Shown: positions 1 to 6,963 of the stretch, one piece after another
How the letters are laid out: each line of letters begins with the position of its first letter
How positions within the stretch are numbered: position 1 is the first letter of the stretch
Assembly (NCBI GenBank): GCA_023458535.1
Contig: JAEWYW010000062.1
Location: forward strand, 62,001-126,000
DNA from: Bacteroidota bacterium
Lineage (GTDB): Bacteria; Bacteroidota; Bacteroidia; Flavobacteriales; Weeksellaceae
DNA: 64,000 bases
Reading direction: 5' to 3'
Position numbers and translations under genes: made by a program
Notes under the pieces: model-generated
Seen by the model: only the letters and a program-made list of their open reading frames with translations
Told to the model about the DNA's origin: nothing
The model's database searches: none

Positions 1-26
1 GCAAGAAGTAAAAAGATTTTTTTCAT
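1..26 (-). CDS. Start of a secreted or lipoprotein gene (partial)
   Basis: An ATG on the minus strand at 26-24 opens a frame that runs off the left edge and reads MKKIFLLL, the typical beginning of a flavobacterial signal peptide. A TATTTTTG -7-like box lies about 80 bases upstream on the same strand (113-106). Only eight full codons are visible, so the product cannot be named. The frame could also be chance. Confidence 0.4.
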
Positions 27-105
27 TGAGAATGGTTTTGGTCAACAATAGCTTTAGAAGAAATTATTGGGTTAATAAAAAGAGGTAATAAAAATTTTTT
101 CGTTA

Positions 106-113
106 CAAAAATA
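106..113 (-). promoter_or_regulatory. Possible -7 box for the leftmost gene
   Basis: The minus strand reads TATTTTTG, matching the Bacteroidetes TAnnTTTG consensus, between tRNA-Arg and the partial gene at the left edge. No clear -33 TTG was found, so this is weak. Confidence 0.3.
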
Positions 114-224
114 AGATTTTTTTTTAAACTAAAATCTCGAACTCGCAAACTGACAAATCCTATGCCGATGGAAGTATTTAAAGTTTAATAAATTATGAAT
201 AACATCACATCCTTTAAAATAAAA

Positions 225-247
225 AAAACCGCCTTGTGAGCGGTTTT
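225..247 (-). terminator. Intrinsic terminator of tRNA-Arg(ACG)
   Basis: Perfect 8-bp inverted repeat AAAACCGC / GCGGTTTT around a 7-nt loop. Read on the minus strand it ends in a run of T and lies 2 nt past the tRNA 3' end. Confidence 0.8.
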
Positions 248-249
248 TG

Positions 250-323
250 TGACCTCGACAGGATTCAAACCTGTAACCTTCTGAGCCGTAATCAGATGCG
301 CTATTCAGTTGCGCCACGAGGCC
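250..323 (-). tRNA. tRNA-Arg (anticodon ACG)
   Basis: The minus strand folds into a full cloverleaf. The acceptor stem GGCCTCG pairs with CGAGGTC (one G-T pair), the T-arm carries GGTTTGAATCC, and the anticodon stem TCTGA/TCAGA closes a seven-base loop TTACGGC, placing ACG at positions 34-36. The A34 of this tRNA is normally deaminated to inosine to read CGN codons. CCA is not encoded. A TATATTTG box lies 14 nt upstream and a hairpin terminator immediately follows. Confidence 0.95.
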
Positions 324-336
324 GTTTTTCGGTTTG

Positions 337-344
337 CAAATATA
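337..344 (-). promoter_or_regulatory. -7 box of tRNA-Arg(ACG)
   Basis: The minus strand reads TATATTTG (TAnnTTTG), 14 nt before the first base of the tRNA. It lies in the divergent gap shared with the BtuF-like gene. Confidence 0.55.
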
Positions 345-368
345 GCACTTTTTTCTTTCCTTTGAAAG

Positions 369-1415
369 ATGAAAGCAAAAATTCTACTTTTATTTTTAGC
401 AATTCTCTTAATCGGTTGTAAACAAGAGCCTAAAAATACTCAAAATAACAAGCAAAAAATTTCCGAAAGAGTTCATTTGTCTGAAAATGCACAAAACATT
501 GAACTTCAATCTGGCAAATTCACTTACGTTTTACCCAAAGAAAATCTGCCCTATAAAAAAGTTATTGTACTTAACGCCAGTTTAATTGGCTACATTACGG
601 CATTGGAAGTAGAAAATACTTTGGTGGGGGTTTCAAGTCCTGAATATATTTACTCAGAAAAAATTCAGAAATTAATTCAAGAGGGAAAAACTCAAAACGT
701 GGGCAATGAACAAAAATATGATGTAGAAAAAATTATCGCTTTACACCCAGATATTGTGATTACCAACTACATCAGCAGTTTCGAAAATGTTTACAACACC
801 TTGCAGACGAATGGCATTCAGGTCATATTTCTCGACGAATATCTTGAGCAAGATCCCTTGGAAAAGTCTTCCTATCTCAAAATTTTTGGGAAGCTATTAG
901 GTAAGGAGCAACAAGCCGATGAGCTGTATTCGCAAATCGTAGACAATTATACAAGCACCAAAAGCTTGGCAGCTAAAGAACACGAAAAACCCAATATTAT
1001 TTCTAACGAAATGTACGGAAGCATTTGGTACATGCCTGGCGGAAGAACGGCAGTAGCAAGATTGATTAATGATGCTGGCGGTAATTACATCCTAAAAGAC
1101 AATGGTGAAGATAAGGCTGTGAATATGAGTTTTGAAGAGGTGTTCAGTATTTCAAAAAATGCTCAAATCTGGATGAATGCAGGAAATCATGCTTCTAAGA
1201 AAAATATGCTGATAGCTAACGCCAATTACTCAAAATTAAATGTTTTTAATCATGGTAAAATCTATGGCATAACAGGCCGCCAAAAAGACAAAACCAATGA
1301 TTTCTTTGAAAGTGGTGTTGTGCGTGCCGACTGGGTACTGCAAGACTACGTGAAGATTTTTCATCCGCATTTATTGCCAAAACATGATTTGATTTATATG
1401 AAGGAAATACAATAG
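369..1415 (+). CDS. ABC importer substrate-binding lipoprotein, FecB/BtuF type
   Basis: Periplasmic binding lipoprotein of the type that hands cobalamin, haem or ferric siderophore to a FecCD/BtuCD permease. The N-terminus has a lipoprotein signal ending LIGC, so the mature protein is membrane-anchored. The body shows the class III binding-protein layout with the PF01497-like stretch around residues 75-330 (KVIVLNASLIGYITAL, then DIVITNYISS). Length (348 aa) is normal. No permease lies beside it; the only candidate partners in the window are the FecCD permease and ATPase at 60.4-62.3 kb. The ligand cannot be told from the sequence. Confidence 0.85.
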   Translation: MKAKILLLFLAILLIGCKQEPKNTQNNKQKISERVHLSENAQNIELQSGKFTYVLPKENLPYKKVIVLNASLIGYITALEVENTLVGVSSPEYIYSEKIQKLIQEGKTQNVGNEQKYDVEKIIALHPDIVITNYISSFENVYNTLQTNGIQVIFLDEYLEQDPLEKSSYLKIFGKLLGKEQQADELYSQIVDNYTSTKSLAAKEHEKPNIISNEMYGSIWYMPGGRTAVARLINDAGGNYILKDNGEDKAVNMSFEEVFSISKNAQIWMNAGNHASKKNMLIANANYSKLNVFNHGKIYGITGRQKDKTNDFFESGVVRADWVLQDYVKIFHPHLLPKHDLIYMKEIQ

Positions 1416-1430
1416 TAGAACATTAATTAG

Positions 1431-1438
1431 TATTTTTG
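1431..1438 (+). promoter_or_regulatory. Possible -7 box of mtgA
   Basis: TATTTTTG matches TAnnTTTG and ends 16 nt before the mtgA start codon. Confidence 0.45.
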
Positions 1439-1454
1439 CGCCATTATCATCATT

Positions 1455-2099
1455 ATGTGGAAGAAGATTAAGAAAATCATTTTTATAATCATTGCGCTGA
1501 ATGTGCTGTTTATTATTTGGGGAAGATTTTTCAATCCACCCATTACGCTCACCCAGTTGGGAGGACTTTTCCAGTACGGAAAATTGAACAGAGATTATAT
1601 TTCTTATGATGAAATGGGAACCAATGTTAAGAAAGCTGTATTAGCCTCAGAAGATCAGAAATTCTTTGATCATAAAGGTTTCGATTATAAAGCCATCGAA
1701 AAAGCCATGAAGCATAATGAGAAGGGTAAAAAACTGCGTGGAGGCAGCACGATTTCGCAGCAGACTGCTAAAAATGTATTCTTGTGGCAGGGAAGAAGTT
1801 GGATAAGAAAAGGTTTGGAGACCGTTTATACCTTCATCATAGAAAAAGTTTGGAGCAAAGACATCATTCTTGAAAGATACCTCAATTCCATTGAGATGGG
1901 TCAGGGAGTTTTCGGTGTTGAAGCAGCATCAGAATATTATTTTGGTAAATCTGCAAAAAATTTAACCAAGTCTGAAGCTGCGTGGATAGCGGTTATTTTG
2001 CCCAATCCTAAAAAATACGATCCCAACAATCCCTCTGCTTATTTGCGTAAAAAGCACAATTGGGTAATGCGACAGATGAACAATGTTAGATTGAAATAG
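1455..2099 (+). CDS. mtgA: Monofunctional biosynthetic peptidoglycan transglycosylase
   Basis: GT51 glycosyltransferase that polymerises lipid II into glycan strands on the outer face of the inner membrane. One N-terminal membrane helix (residues 4-22) precedes the GT51 domain. The catalytic block EDQKFFDHKGFD carries the essential Glu, and the second block RGGSTISQQTAKN and third block KDIILERYLNSIEMG are intact. There is no transpeptidase domain and 214 aa is normal for MtgA. The gene ends 13 nt before the next gene on the same strand, so the two may be co-transcribed. Confidence 0.93.
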   Translation: MWKKIKKIIFIIIALNVLFIIWGRFFNPPITLTQLGGLFQYGKLNRDYISYDEMGTNVKKAVLASEDQKFFDHKGFDYKAIEKAMKHNEKGKKLRGGSTISQQTAKNVFLWQGRSWIRKGLETVYTFIIEKVWSKDIILERYLNSIEMGQGVFGVEAASEYYFGKSAKNLTKSEAAWIAVILPNPKKYDPNNPSAYLRKKHNWVMRQMNNVRLK

Positions 2100-2107
2100 T
2101 ATCTTTG
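2100..2107 (+). promoter_or_regulatory. Possible -7 box of the membrane protein gene
   Basis: TATCTTTG lies in the 13-nt gap after mtgA, only 5 nt before the next ATG. If used, the transcript would be nearly leaderless. Confidence 0.35.
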
Positions 2108-2112
2108 CCACA

Positions 2113-4146
2113 ATGAAGTTTTTAAGTCTACACGCCAATAATTTCAAAGATGTTCTTAAAAAGTTTTTCTCTTTTAAGAACGAAACCCGTTCATTAGACC
2201 CACTGGCCGAGCTTTTGGACAGCATCAAGAGAGCAGATTTTAGTGATTTTATCAACTACCTTAAGCTAAATGAAGATATCCGAGAGAATTTCAGTCATTA
2301 CATACATAATATTTTCGAAGGAAAACCTTTTAACCTTTCCCTTACAGAGGCCAACATTCTTTCAGAAAATGCCTTTTTTCCAGAACTGAAAAAAAGAATA
2401 CTCAATAAAGTATTACCTCCCGTAGAAAATGAAAATACCATTTGGTATTTGGTAGATTATGTTTCTATGCGACCTAAAAAAGATCTGGAGTATTTGAGAA
2501 ACATTCCCTCTAAAGAGATGAATGAGCTCTTCTCATTATTGGGGATTTCGGATTTTGTAACGCACGAAAAGGTAAAGCGCGAACTTCTTTTCTCCATGAA
2601 CATCCTGTCTTGGAGGGTTACTGGTATGGCAATGGAAGTGGACGTGGTGAGAATGGCTCCGCAGTACAGAAATTTAGATAATCCATTTTTAGCACTACAG
2701 AATGAACTGGAGGCGTTGGCAGATGAGGTTGTTGAGAATCCAGAGTTGCAGCTACATTCTAAGGACAGCCGCTATAAGCAGATTAAAATCTATATAGAAC
2801 AATGTCTGGAGTTTGTAAATATTGCGTTTAAAAATTCTTCAAAATACGGTATATCAGGGAAAATCAACCAGTCACTTCTTAAAATTCAGCAGCAGACGCA
2901 ACGCATCTATGAAATTTTAAAACTTCTGGTAATTAATGATCAGGAGGAGGAAGTGGTAAAGTCTAAACAACTGGTTTTTAATATTCTTAATTACAAATCT
3001 CACAAAAACAACATTTCAGAATTGGTAAATGATTCTACGAGATTGTTGTCGCACCTCATTACCAATCACACCGCAGAAACGGGTTCACACTATATAACAT
3101 CTACCACCAAAGAATACCTTAGGATGTTCTATAAGGCGAGTGGTGGTGGGATCATTGTAGGTGCTTTATGTGTATTGAAACTCTTGTACGGGCACATTCC
3201 GGGGAGTGATTTTTCACATGCTTTTCTGTATTCGTTGAATTATGCGATGGGTTTTGTGATGATCTACCTGATGGGTTTCACGTTGGCGACCAAGCAGCCA
3301 GCGATGACCGCAGCCACCATGACGAAGATTTTATCTGAAGGCAGCAATGAGGAACAACGTTATGTTGATTTTGCGCATTTGGTTTCGAAACTTTTTAGAA
3401 CTCAGTTTATATCATTTGTTGGAAATGTACTGTTGGCATTTCCAGTTGCTTTGGCAATTATTTATGGACTGGATGTTTTTTTCTCTCAAAACATGGCGGT
3501 GGACAAGGCAGATAAATTATTAAAAGACCTCAATCCTTTTGAGTCGAAAGCTATTCTCCACGCTTCAATTGCAGGATTTTTCCTTTTTATTTCTGGTATT
3601 ATTTCAGGGAATATAGGTAACAACTCCGTATTTTATCAGATACCGAACAGAATTGCGAAAAATCAGTTCATCAAGAGGGTTTTTGGTGAGAAATTTGCAA
3701 AAAGTGCCTCAAAATATTATGCTAAAAATTGGGCTGGAATTGTATCCAACTTTTGGTTCGGTGTATTTTTGGGAGCAACGGCGCCTGTCGGTCTGTTTTT
3801 AGGTTTAGATTTGGATATTCGCCACATCACATTCGCAGCAGGCAATTTCGCATTAGGAATTTATGGCAAGGAGTTTTCGGTGGATAACGCCACCTTTTGG
3901 ATTTCCTTTGTGACGGTTTTCCTTATCGGGTTCTTTAACTTTTTGGTGAGTTTCGGACTGTCGATGTTGTTGGCATTCCGTTCAAGAAAGCTCAATTTTG
4001 GTCAGGTTGGAGATATCTTTAAGGCTATTTTTAAATATTTTCTTAAGAATCCTTTCAGGTTTTTCATCCCTCTTAAATCCGATTTAGATGAAAACGCCAC
4101 AAAATTGGTAAATCATTCCCTGCCTATAAAATCTGAAGATCAGTAA
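2113..4146 (+). CDS. Multi-pass membrane protein of the 'site-specific recombinase Gcr' family
   Basis: 677 aa. Residues 1-330 are soluble and alpha-helical; residues 340-640 hold about six to seven membrane helices, with a glycine-rich loop GFTLATKQPAMTAATM after the second helix and GIISGNIGNNS in the middle. This matches the family named SpecificRecomb (PF10136), whose name comes from a Neisseria gene. No serine or tyrosine recombinase catalytic residues are visible, and the architecture fits an inner-membrane protein of unknown role rather than a DNA enzyme. Its 3' end overlaps the convergent DUF721 gene by 23 bp. Confidence 0.75.
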   Translation: MKFLSLHANNFKDVLKKFFSFKNETRSLDPLAELLDSIKRADFSDFINYLKLNEDIRENFSHYIHNIFEGKPFNLSLTEANILSENAFFPELKKRILNKVLPPVENENTIWYLVDYVSMRPKKDLEYLRNIPSKEMNELFSLLGISDFVTHEKVKRELLFSMNILSWRVTGMAMEVDVVRMAPQYRNLDNPFLALQNELEALADEVVENPELQLHSKDSRYKQIKIYIEQCLEFVNIAFKNSSKYGISGKINQSLLKIQQQTQRIYEILKLLVINDQEEEVVKSKQLVFNILNYKSHKNNISELVNDSTRLLSHLITNHTAETGSHYITSTTKEYLRMFYKASGGGIIVGALCVLKLLYGHIPGSDFSHAFLYSLNYAMGFVMIYLMGFTLATKQPAMTAATMTKILSEGSNEEQRYVDFAHLVSKLFRTQFISFVGNVLLAFPVALAIIYGLDVFFSQNMAVDKADKLLKDLNPFESKAILHASIAGFFLFISGIISGNIGNNSVFYQIPNRIAKNQFIKRVFGEKFAKSASKYYAKNWAGIVSNFWFGVFLGATAPVGLFLGLDLDIRHITFAAGNFALGIYGKEFSVDNATFWISFVTVFLIGFFNFLVSFGLSMLLAFRSRKLNFGQVGDIFKAIFKYFLKNPFRFFIPLKSDLDENATKLVNHSLPIKSEDQ

Positions 4147-4417
4147 TTTTTTCGCTGCCAAATTTTAATTGGAATTTTTTAAAGTAGAATGTTTTCCTCA
4201 TTTTAAAATCGTTCTTTAAAAGTGGCGATTTTATTTTGATGTAAATGCAGTTTCCTCTATAATCCACTTTCTCAATTTCTTGAAATAAGGTTTCATCTAA
4301 ATAGTCTTCCAAGAAATCTTTCACCTCGAAAGCCAATAATTTATCTTCAAAACCATAAATTTTGGAAAAAGATTTCACCAATTCTGAGGATTGATATTCG
4401 CGTTTTTTTTTCTTCAT
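4124..4417 (-). CDS. DciA-like DUF721 protein
   Basis: 97-aa basic protein of the DUF721 family. DciA members load the replicative helicase DnaB in bacteria lacking DnaC or DnaI. The KH-like fold is suggested by the pattern LAFEVKDFLEDYLDE then YRGNCIYIKIKSPLLKNDF. The gene sits downstream of recF on the same strand with a 130-bp gap, a neighbourhood common for this family. Helicase loading here is inferred from family and context. Confidence 0.75.
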   Translation of the reverse strand: MKKKKREYQSSELVKSFSKIYGFEDKLLAFEVKDFLEDYLDETLFQEIEKVDYRGNCIYIKIKSPLLKNDFKMRKTFYFKKFQLKFGSEKITDLQIL

Positions 4418-4433
4418 TGTTATTACAATATGT

Positions 4434-4481
4434 TGTCATTCTGAACGAATACTGAGCTTGTCGAAGTAGAAGTGAAGAATC
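4434..4481. repeat. Dispersed intergenic repeat of the TCATTCTGA...GAAGAATCT type
   Basis: The spacer between recF and the DUF721 gene holds TGTCATTCTGAACG ... GTCGAAG ... GTGAAGAATCT, recognised as a short imperfect palindrome common between genes in Bacteroidetes. It has no coding sense. A related type occurs near 15.64 kb. Confidence 0.5.
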
Positions 4482-4547
4482 TTTTCAATCAAACGATTCC
4501 TCTTTAGTCGAAAAGATAAATTATTAGAGTATTAAATCGATTTAAAT

Positions 4548-5627
4548 TCAAATTTCAAAAATTTTACTCTCCTCGTTAATCCTTTTGACTACATTTTCAG
4601 TCCTTTCTAAATGCGTGTCGGTAATAAAAATCTGTCCAAAGTTTTCTTTATTTACCAATTCTATCAATTGAGAAACTCTATTATCATCCAGTTTATCAAA
4701 AATATCATCCAGTAAAACTATGGGATTTTTGCCCGTTAGTTTTTTAATTCTACTGATTTGAGCCAGTTTCAAGGCAATCAGAAAAGATTTCTGCTGACCT
4801 TGGGAACCAATTTTTTTAATCAGATTTCCATTCATTTTAAAAAGTAAATCATCTTTATGAACTCCTGCTGAAGTGTAGGTTAACACCCTGTCTTTATCAA
4901 TATTTTGTTGTAATAAATCATCAAAATTCGAATCTGTAAGATGTGATTGGTAACTAACTTCCACCTGTTCTTTTCCTCCAGAGATAATCTCATAAAACTC
5001 CTGAACAACTGGATTGAGATCTTCAATAAAATCTTTTCTTTTGTTATAGATCTGTGTTCCAAATTTTGAAATTGGATCATTATAAATATCCAAAGAATCC
5101 AGATCAAAAGTCCTGTTTTTAGCAAAATATTTCAGCAACGCGTTTCTCTGCTGTATGGTTTTTTGATATTGAATAAGTGAAAAAAGATATTCCGAATCGG
5201 TTTGCGAAATCATGGCATCCAAAAACTTCCTTCTGCTTTCCCCTGAATCAGAAATTAAATTAGAATCATAAGGAGAAATCATCACAGAGGGCAAATAACC
5301 AATGTGATCTGCCAATCTCTCGTAAGTTTTATCGTTTTTTTTAATGATTTTTTTGGCTTCTTTAGGCTGTAGAATCTTAATGATGTCCTCGTTGTCGTCA
5401 TCCGAAACCAAAGCTTCAATACTGAAAAAATCTTCATCGTTTTCAATATTGTTTATATCGCTGTTCCCTAAAAAACTTTTTCCTACAGAAAGGTAATGCA
5501 AAGCATCTAAAATATTGGTTTTTCCAACGCCGTTATTGCCTACAAAACAGTTGATTTGTGGTGAAAGTTCAAAGGTTTTCTCAGGATGATTTTTAAAATG
5601 GAGCAAGGAAAGTTTTCCGATTTTCAT
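4548..5627 (-). CDS. recF: DNA replication and repair protein RecF
   Basis: SMC-like ATPase that helps RecO and RecR load RecA at single-strand gaps. Walker A GNNGVGKTN is at residues 29-37, the RecF block YLPSVMISPYDSNLI at about 110, the ABC signature GSQGQQKSFLIALKLAQ near 275, and Walker B IVLLDDIFDKLDD near 305. Length 359 aa is typical. It starts 11 nt after the toxin gene ends, so a toxin-antitoxin-recF transcript is likely. The start is supported by the MKIGKLSLLHFKNH opening usual for RecF. Confidence 0.96.
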   Translation of the reverse strand: MKIGKLSLLHFKNHPEKTFELSPQINCFVGNNGVGKTNILDALHYLSVGKSFLGNSDINNIENDEDFFSIEALVSDDDNEDIIKILQPKEAKKIIKKNDKTYERLADHIGYLPSVMISPYDSNLISDSGESRRKFLDAMISQTDSEYLFSLIQYQKTIQQRNALLKYFAKNRTFDLDSLDIYNDPISKFGTQIYNKRKDFIEDLNPVVQEFYEIISGGKEQVEVSYQSHLTDSNFDDLLQQNIDKDRVLTYTSAGVHKDDLLFKMNGNLIKKIGSQGQQKSFLIALKLAQISRIKKLTGKNPIVLLDDIFDKLDDNRVSQLIELVNKENFGQIFITDTHLERTENVVKRINEESKIFEI

Positions 5628-5638
5628 AAGCCGAGCAA

Positions 5639-5932
5639 TTATTTTAACTTATCTGGATTTTGACGATTGTCCCAGAAAGCGGCGATGTAAATAATGTTTG
5701 AATTTTTTTTATAAATAATGCTGTAATTGCCAAAAAATACATTTCTAAAATCTGTATTTTTTATCATTTTTCCTATTTTGGACTGAGATTTTATGAGTTG
5801 GATTTGGTTTTTAATTTGAGAATTTATCTTTTTTGAATAAGCAGTGCTATCATTCCTTCGGTTAAAATACTCAAATATCAGATTACGTTGTTTAAGGGCA
5901 ACTTCAGTCCACATAATTTTCAACTCATCCAT
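5639..5932 (-). CDS. ParE/RelE-superfamily toxin
   Basis: 97-aa basic protein with the ParE-like pattern: an opening MWTEVALKQ helix, a middle basic helix, and a C-terminal beta strand block FRNVFFGNYSIIYKKNSN followed by IIYIAAFWDNRQNP. The ...YRI/Y.. and F-x-x-R-x-x-P ending is typical of RelE/ParE plasmid-stabilisation toxins. The first ATG overlaps the antitoxin end by 13 bp; a second ATG at 5914 also fits. Whether it acts on mRNA or on gyrase cannot be told. Confidence 0.78.
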   Translation of the reverse strand: MDELKIMWTEVALKQRNLIFEYFNRRNDSTAYSKKINSQIKNQIQLIKSQSKIGKMIKNTDFRNVFFGNYSIIYKKNSNIIYIAAFWDNRQNPDKLK

Positions 5933-6159
5933 TCCTCATCTGATTTGTCGAGCTCTTCTTCGGAAATTAATCTTCCATATTTAATATCTTCCTCCGCTAT
6001 TTTGATTATTTCAATTTGCGAATCAGACAATTCAACGATTTCTTCATCAACAATTTTTGATGAAGTAAAGATTTTATCTATTCCTTCTAAAAAACTAACG
6101 TTTGTGGTTCTTAATATCTTTTCGATAAGCCTATTTCTCAAGACCTGTAAACTTTCCAT
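5920..6159 (-). CDS. Putative antitoxin of the ParE/RelE-like pair
   Basis: 79-aa protein, acidic in its C-terminal half (EEDIKYGRLISEEELDKSDEEW), upstream of and overlapping the toxin gene. Order (antitoxin first), overlap and charge fit a type II antitoxin. The end EWMS and the RLISEEELDK stretch resemble antitoxin tails that wrap RelE-type toxins. No clear DNA-binding domain is visible, so autoregulation is uncertain. Confidence 0.65.
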   Translation of the reverse strand: MESLQVLRNRLIEKILRTTNVSFLEGIDKIFTSSKIVDEEIVELSDSQIEIIKIAEEDIKYGRLISEEELDKSDEEWMS

Positions 6160-6185
6160 TTCATCGAAATTTTACGTAAATATAA

Positions 6186-6941
6186 TTAAAAACGATTCAA
6201 TATCAATAAAAATACAAAGGGTAATGCAGAACAGGTTTCCACACCAAAAGAAAAATAAGAATCTCTCCGTGAATTCTCAGAAAAATAAATAAAAATAAAT
6301 GTGCAAACGGAGGATATAAAAAAAGCTGTTGAATAAGTTGATTGTAAATACTTAATAGCAAGAATTGTACTTGCAAATACCAGTACATACGCAAAATATT
6401 TTGTGTTTTGAACTCCGATTATTTGTGGAAAAGTTTTTACAGTATCTCTATTCATATCGCGAATATCAAAAGGCAAAACCAATGCGGTAATTAAGAGGAA
6501 ACTAATAAAAAAAATAGGAAAATTAAAACTAGAAACAGTCAGCCACGCATTTACCAGTCCCCAAACCAAGCCAACATAAAAAACTTTCAGTAAAGGAATT
6601 TTGCGAATATAAGTTTCCAAAAAAAAACTATTGTAAAGTAAGCCCAAAACTACAATAACTAACCATTTGACTAATCGAATTTCATTGTGATTGAGAATAA
6701 TTAAACATGCACAAATTAGACCCGCAACTACATTAATCAGTAAAATTTTTTTAAAGAAATGAGTGTGCTGGTATTTGGTATACAAATAACCGCTGAAGTA
6801 GGTAATGAAGATTAAAATAACACTGGGAAAACGGAACGTGTTTTGTTCTAATAAAAAAAACACTGCGAAAAGAGTACCCATTAAAGAAACGTATAACTGA
6901 CTGTCGATAACGTACTTTTTTAGTAATTTTAAAGTGTTCAT
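6186..6941 (-). CDS. UbiA-like prenyltransferase homologue lacking the first Asp motif
   Basis: 251-aa protein with seven to eight membrane helices. Near residue 160, LPFDIRDMNRDTVKTFPQI resembles the second catalytic motif of UbiA prenyltransferases (DxRDxxxD, then K-T-P/LP). The first motif (NDxxDxxxD, expected in the loop after helix 2) is not found; TYFSGYLYTKYQH stands there instead. It may be a non-catalytic or altered-substrate relative. It is transcribed divergently from the alpha-2-macroglobulin gene with a 22-bp gap, and 26 bp separate it from the antitoxin gene. Confidence 0.6.
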   Translation of the reverse strand: MNTLKLLKKYVIDSQLYVSLMGTLFAVFFLLEQNTFRFPSVILIFITYFSGYLYTKYQHTHFFKKILLINVVAGLICACLIILNHNEIRLVKWLVIVVLGLLYNSFFLETYIRKIPLLKVFYVGLVWGLVNAWLTVSSFNFPIFFISFLLITALVLPFDIRDMNRDTVKTFPQIIGVQNTKYFAYVLVFASTILAIKYLQSTYSTAFFISSVCTFIFIYFSENSRRDSYFSFGVETCSALPFVFLLILNRF

Positions 6942-6963
6942 TATTCAAAATTAAGGTTTATTT

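Noticed and set aside
2113..4146. True DNA recombinase or mobile element
   Set aside because: It is a membrane protein without catalytic Ser or Tyr and has no inverted repeats or target duplications.
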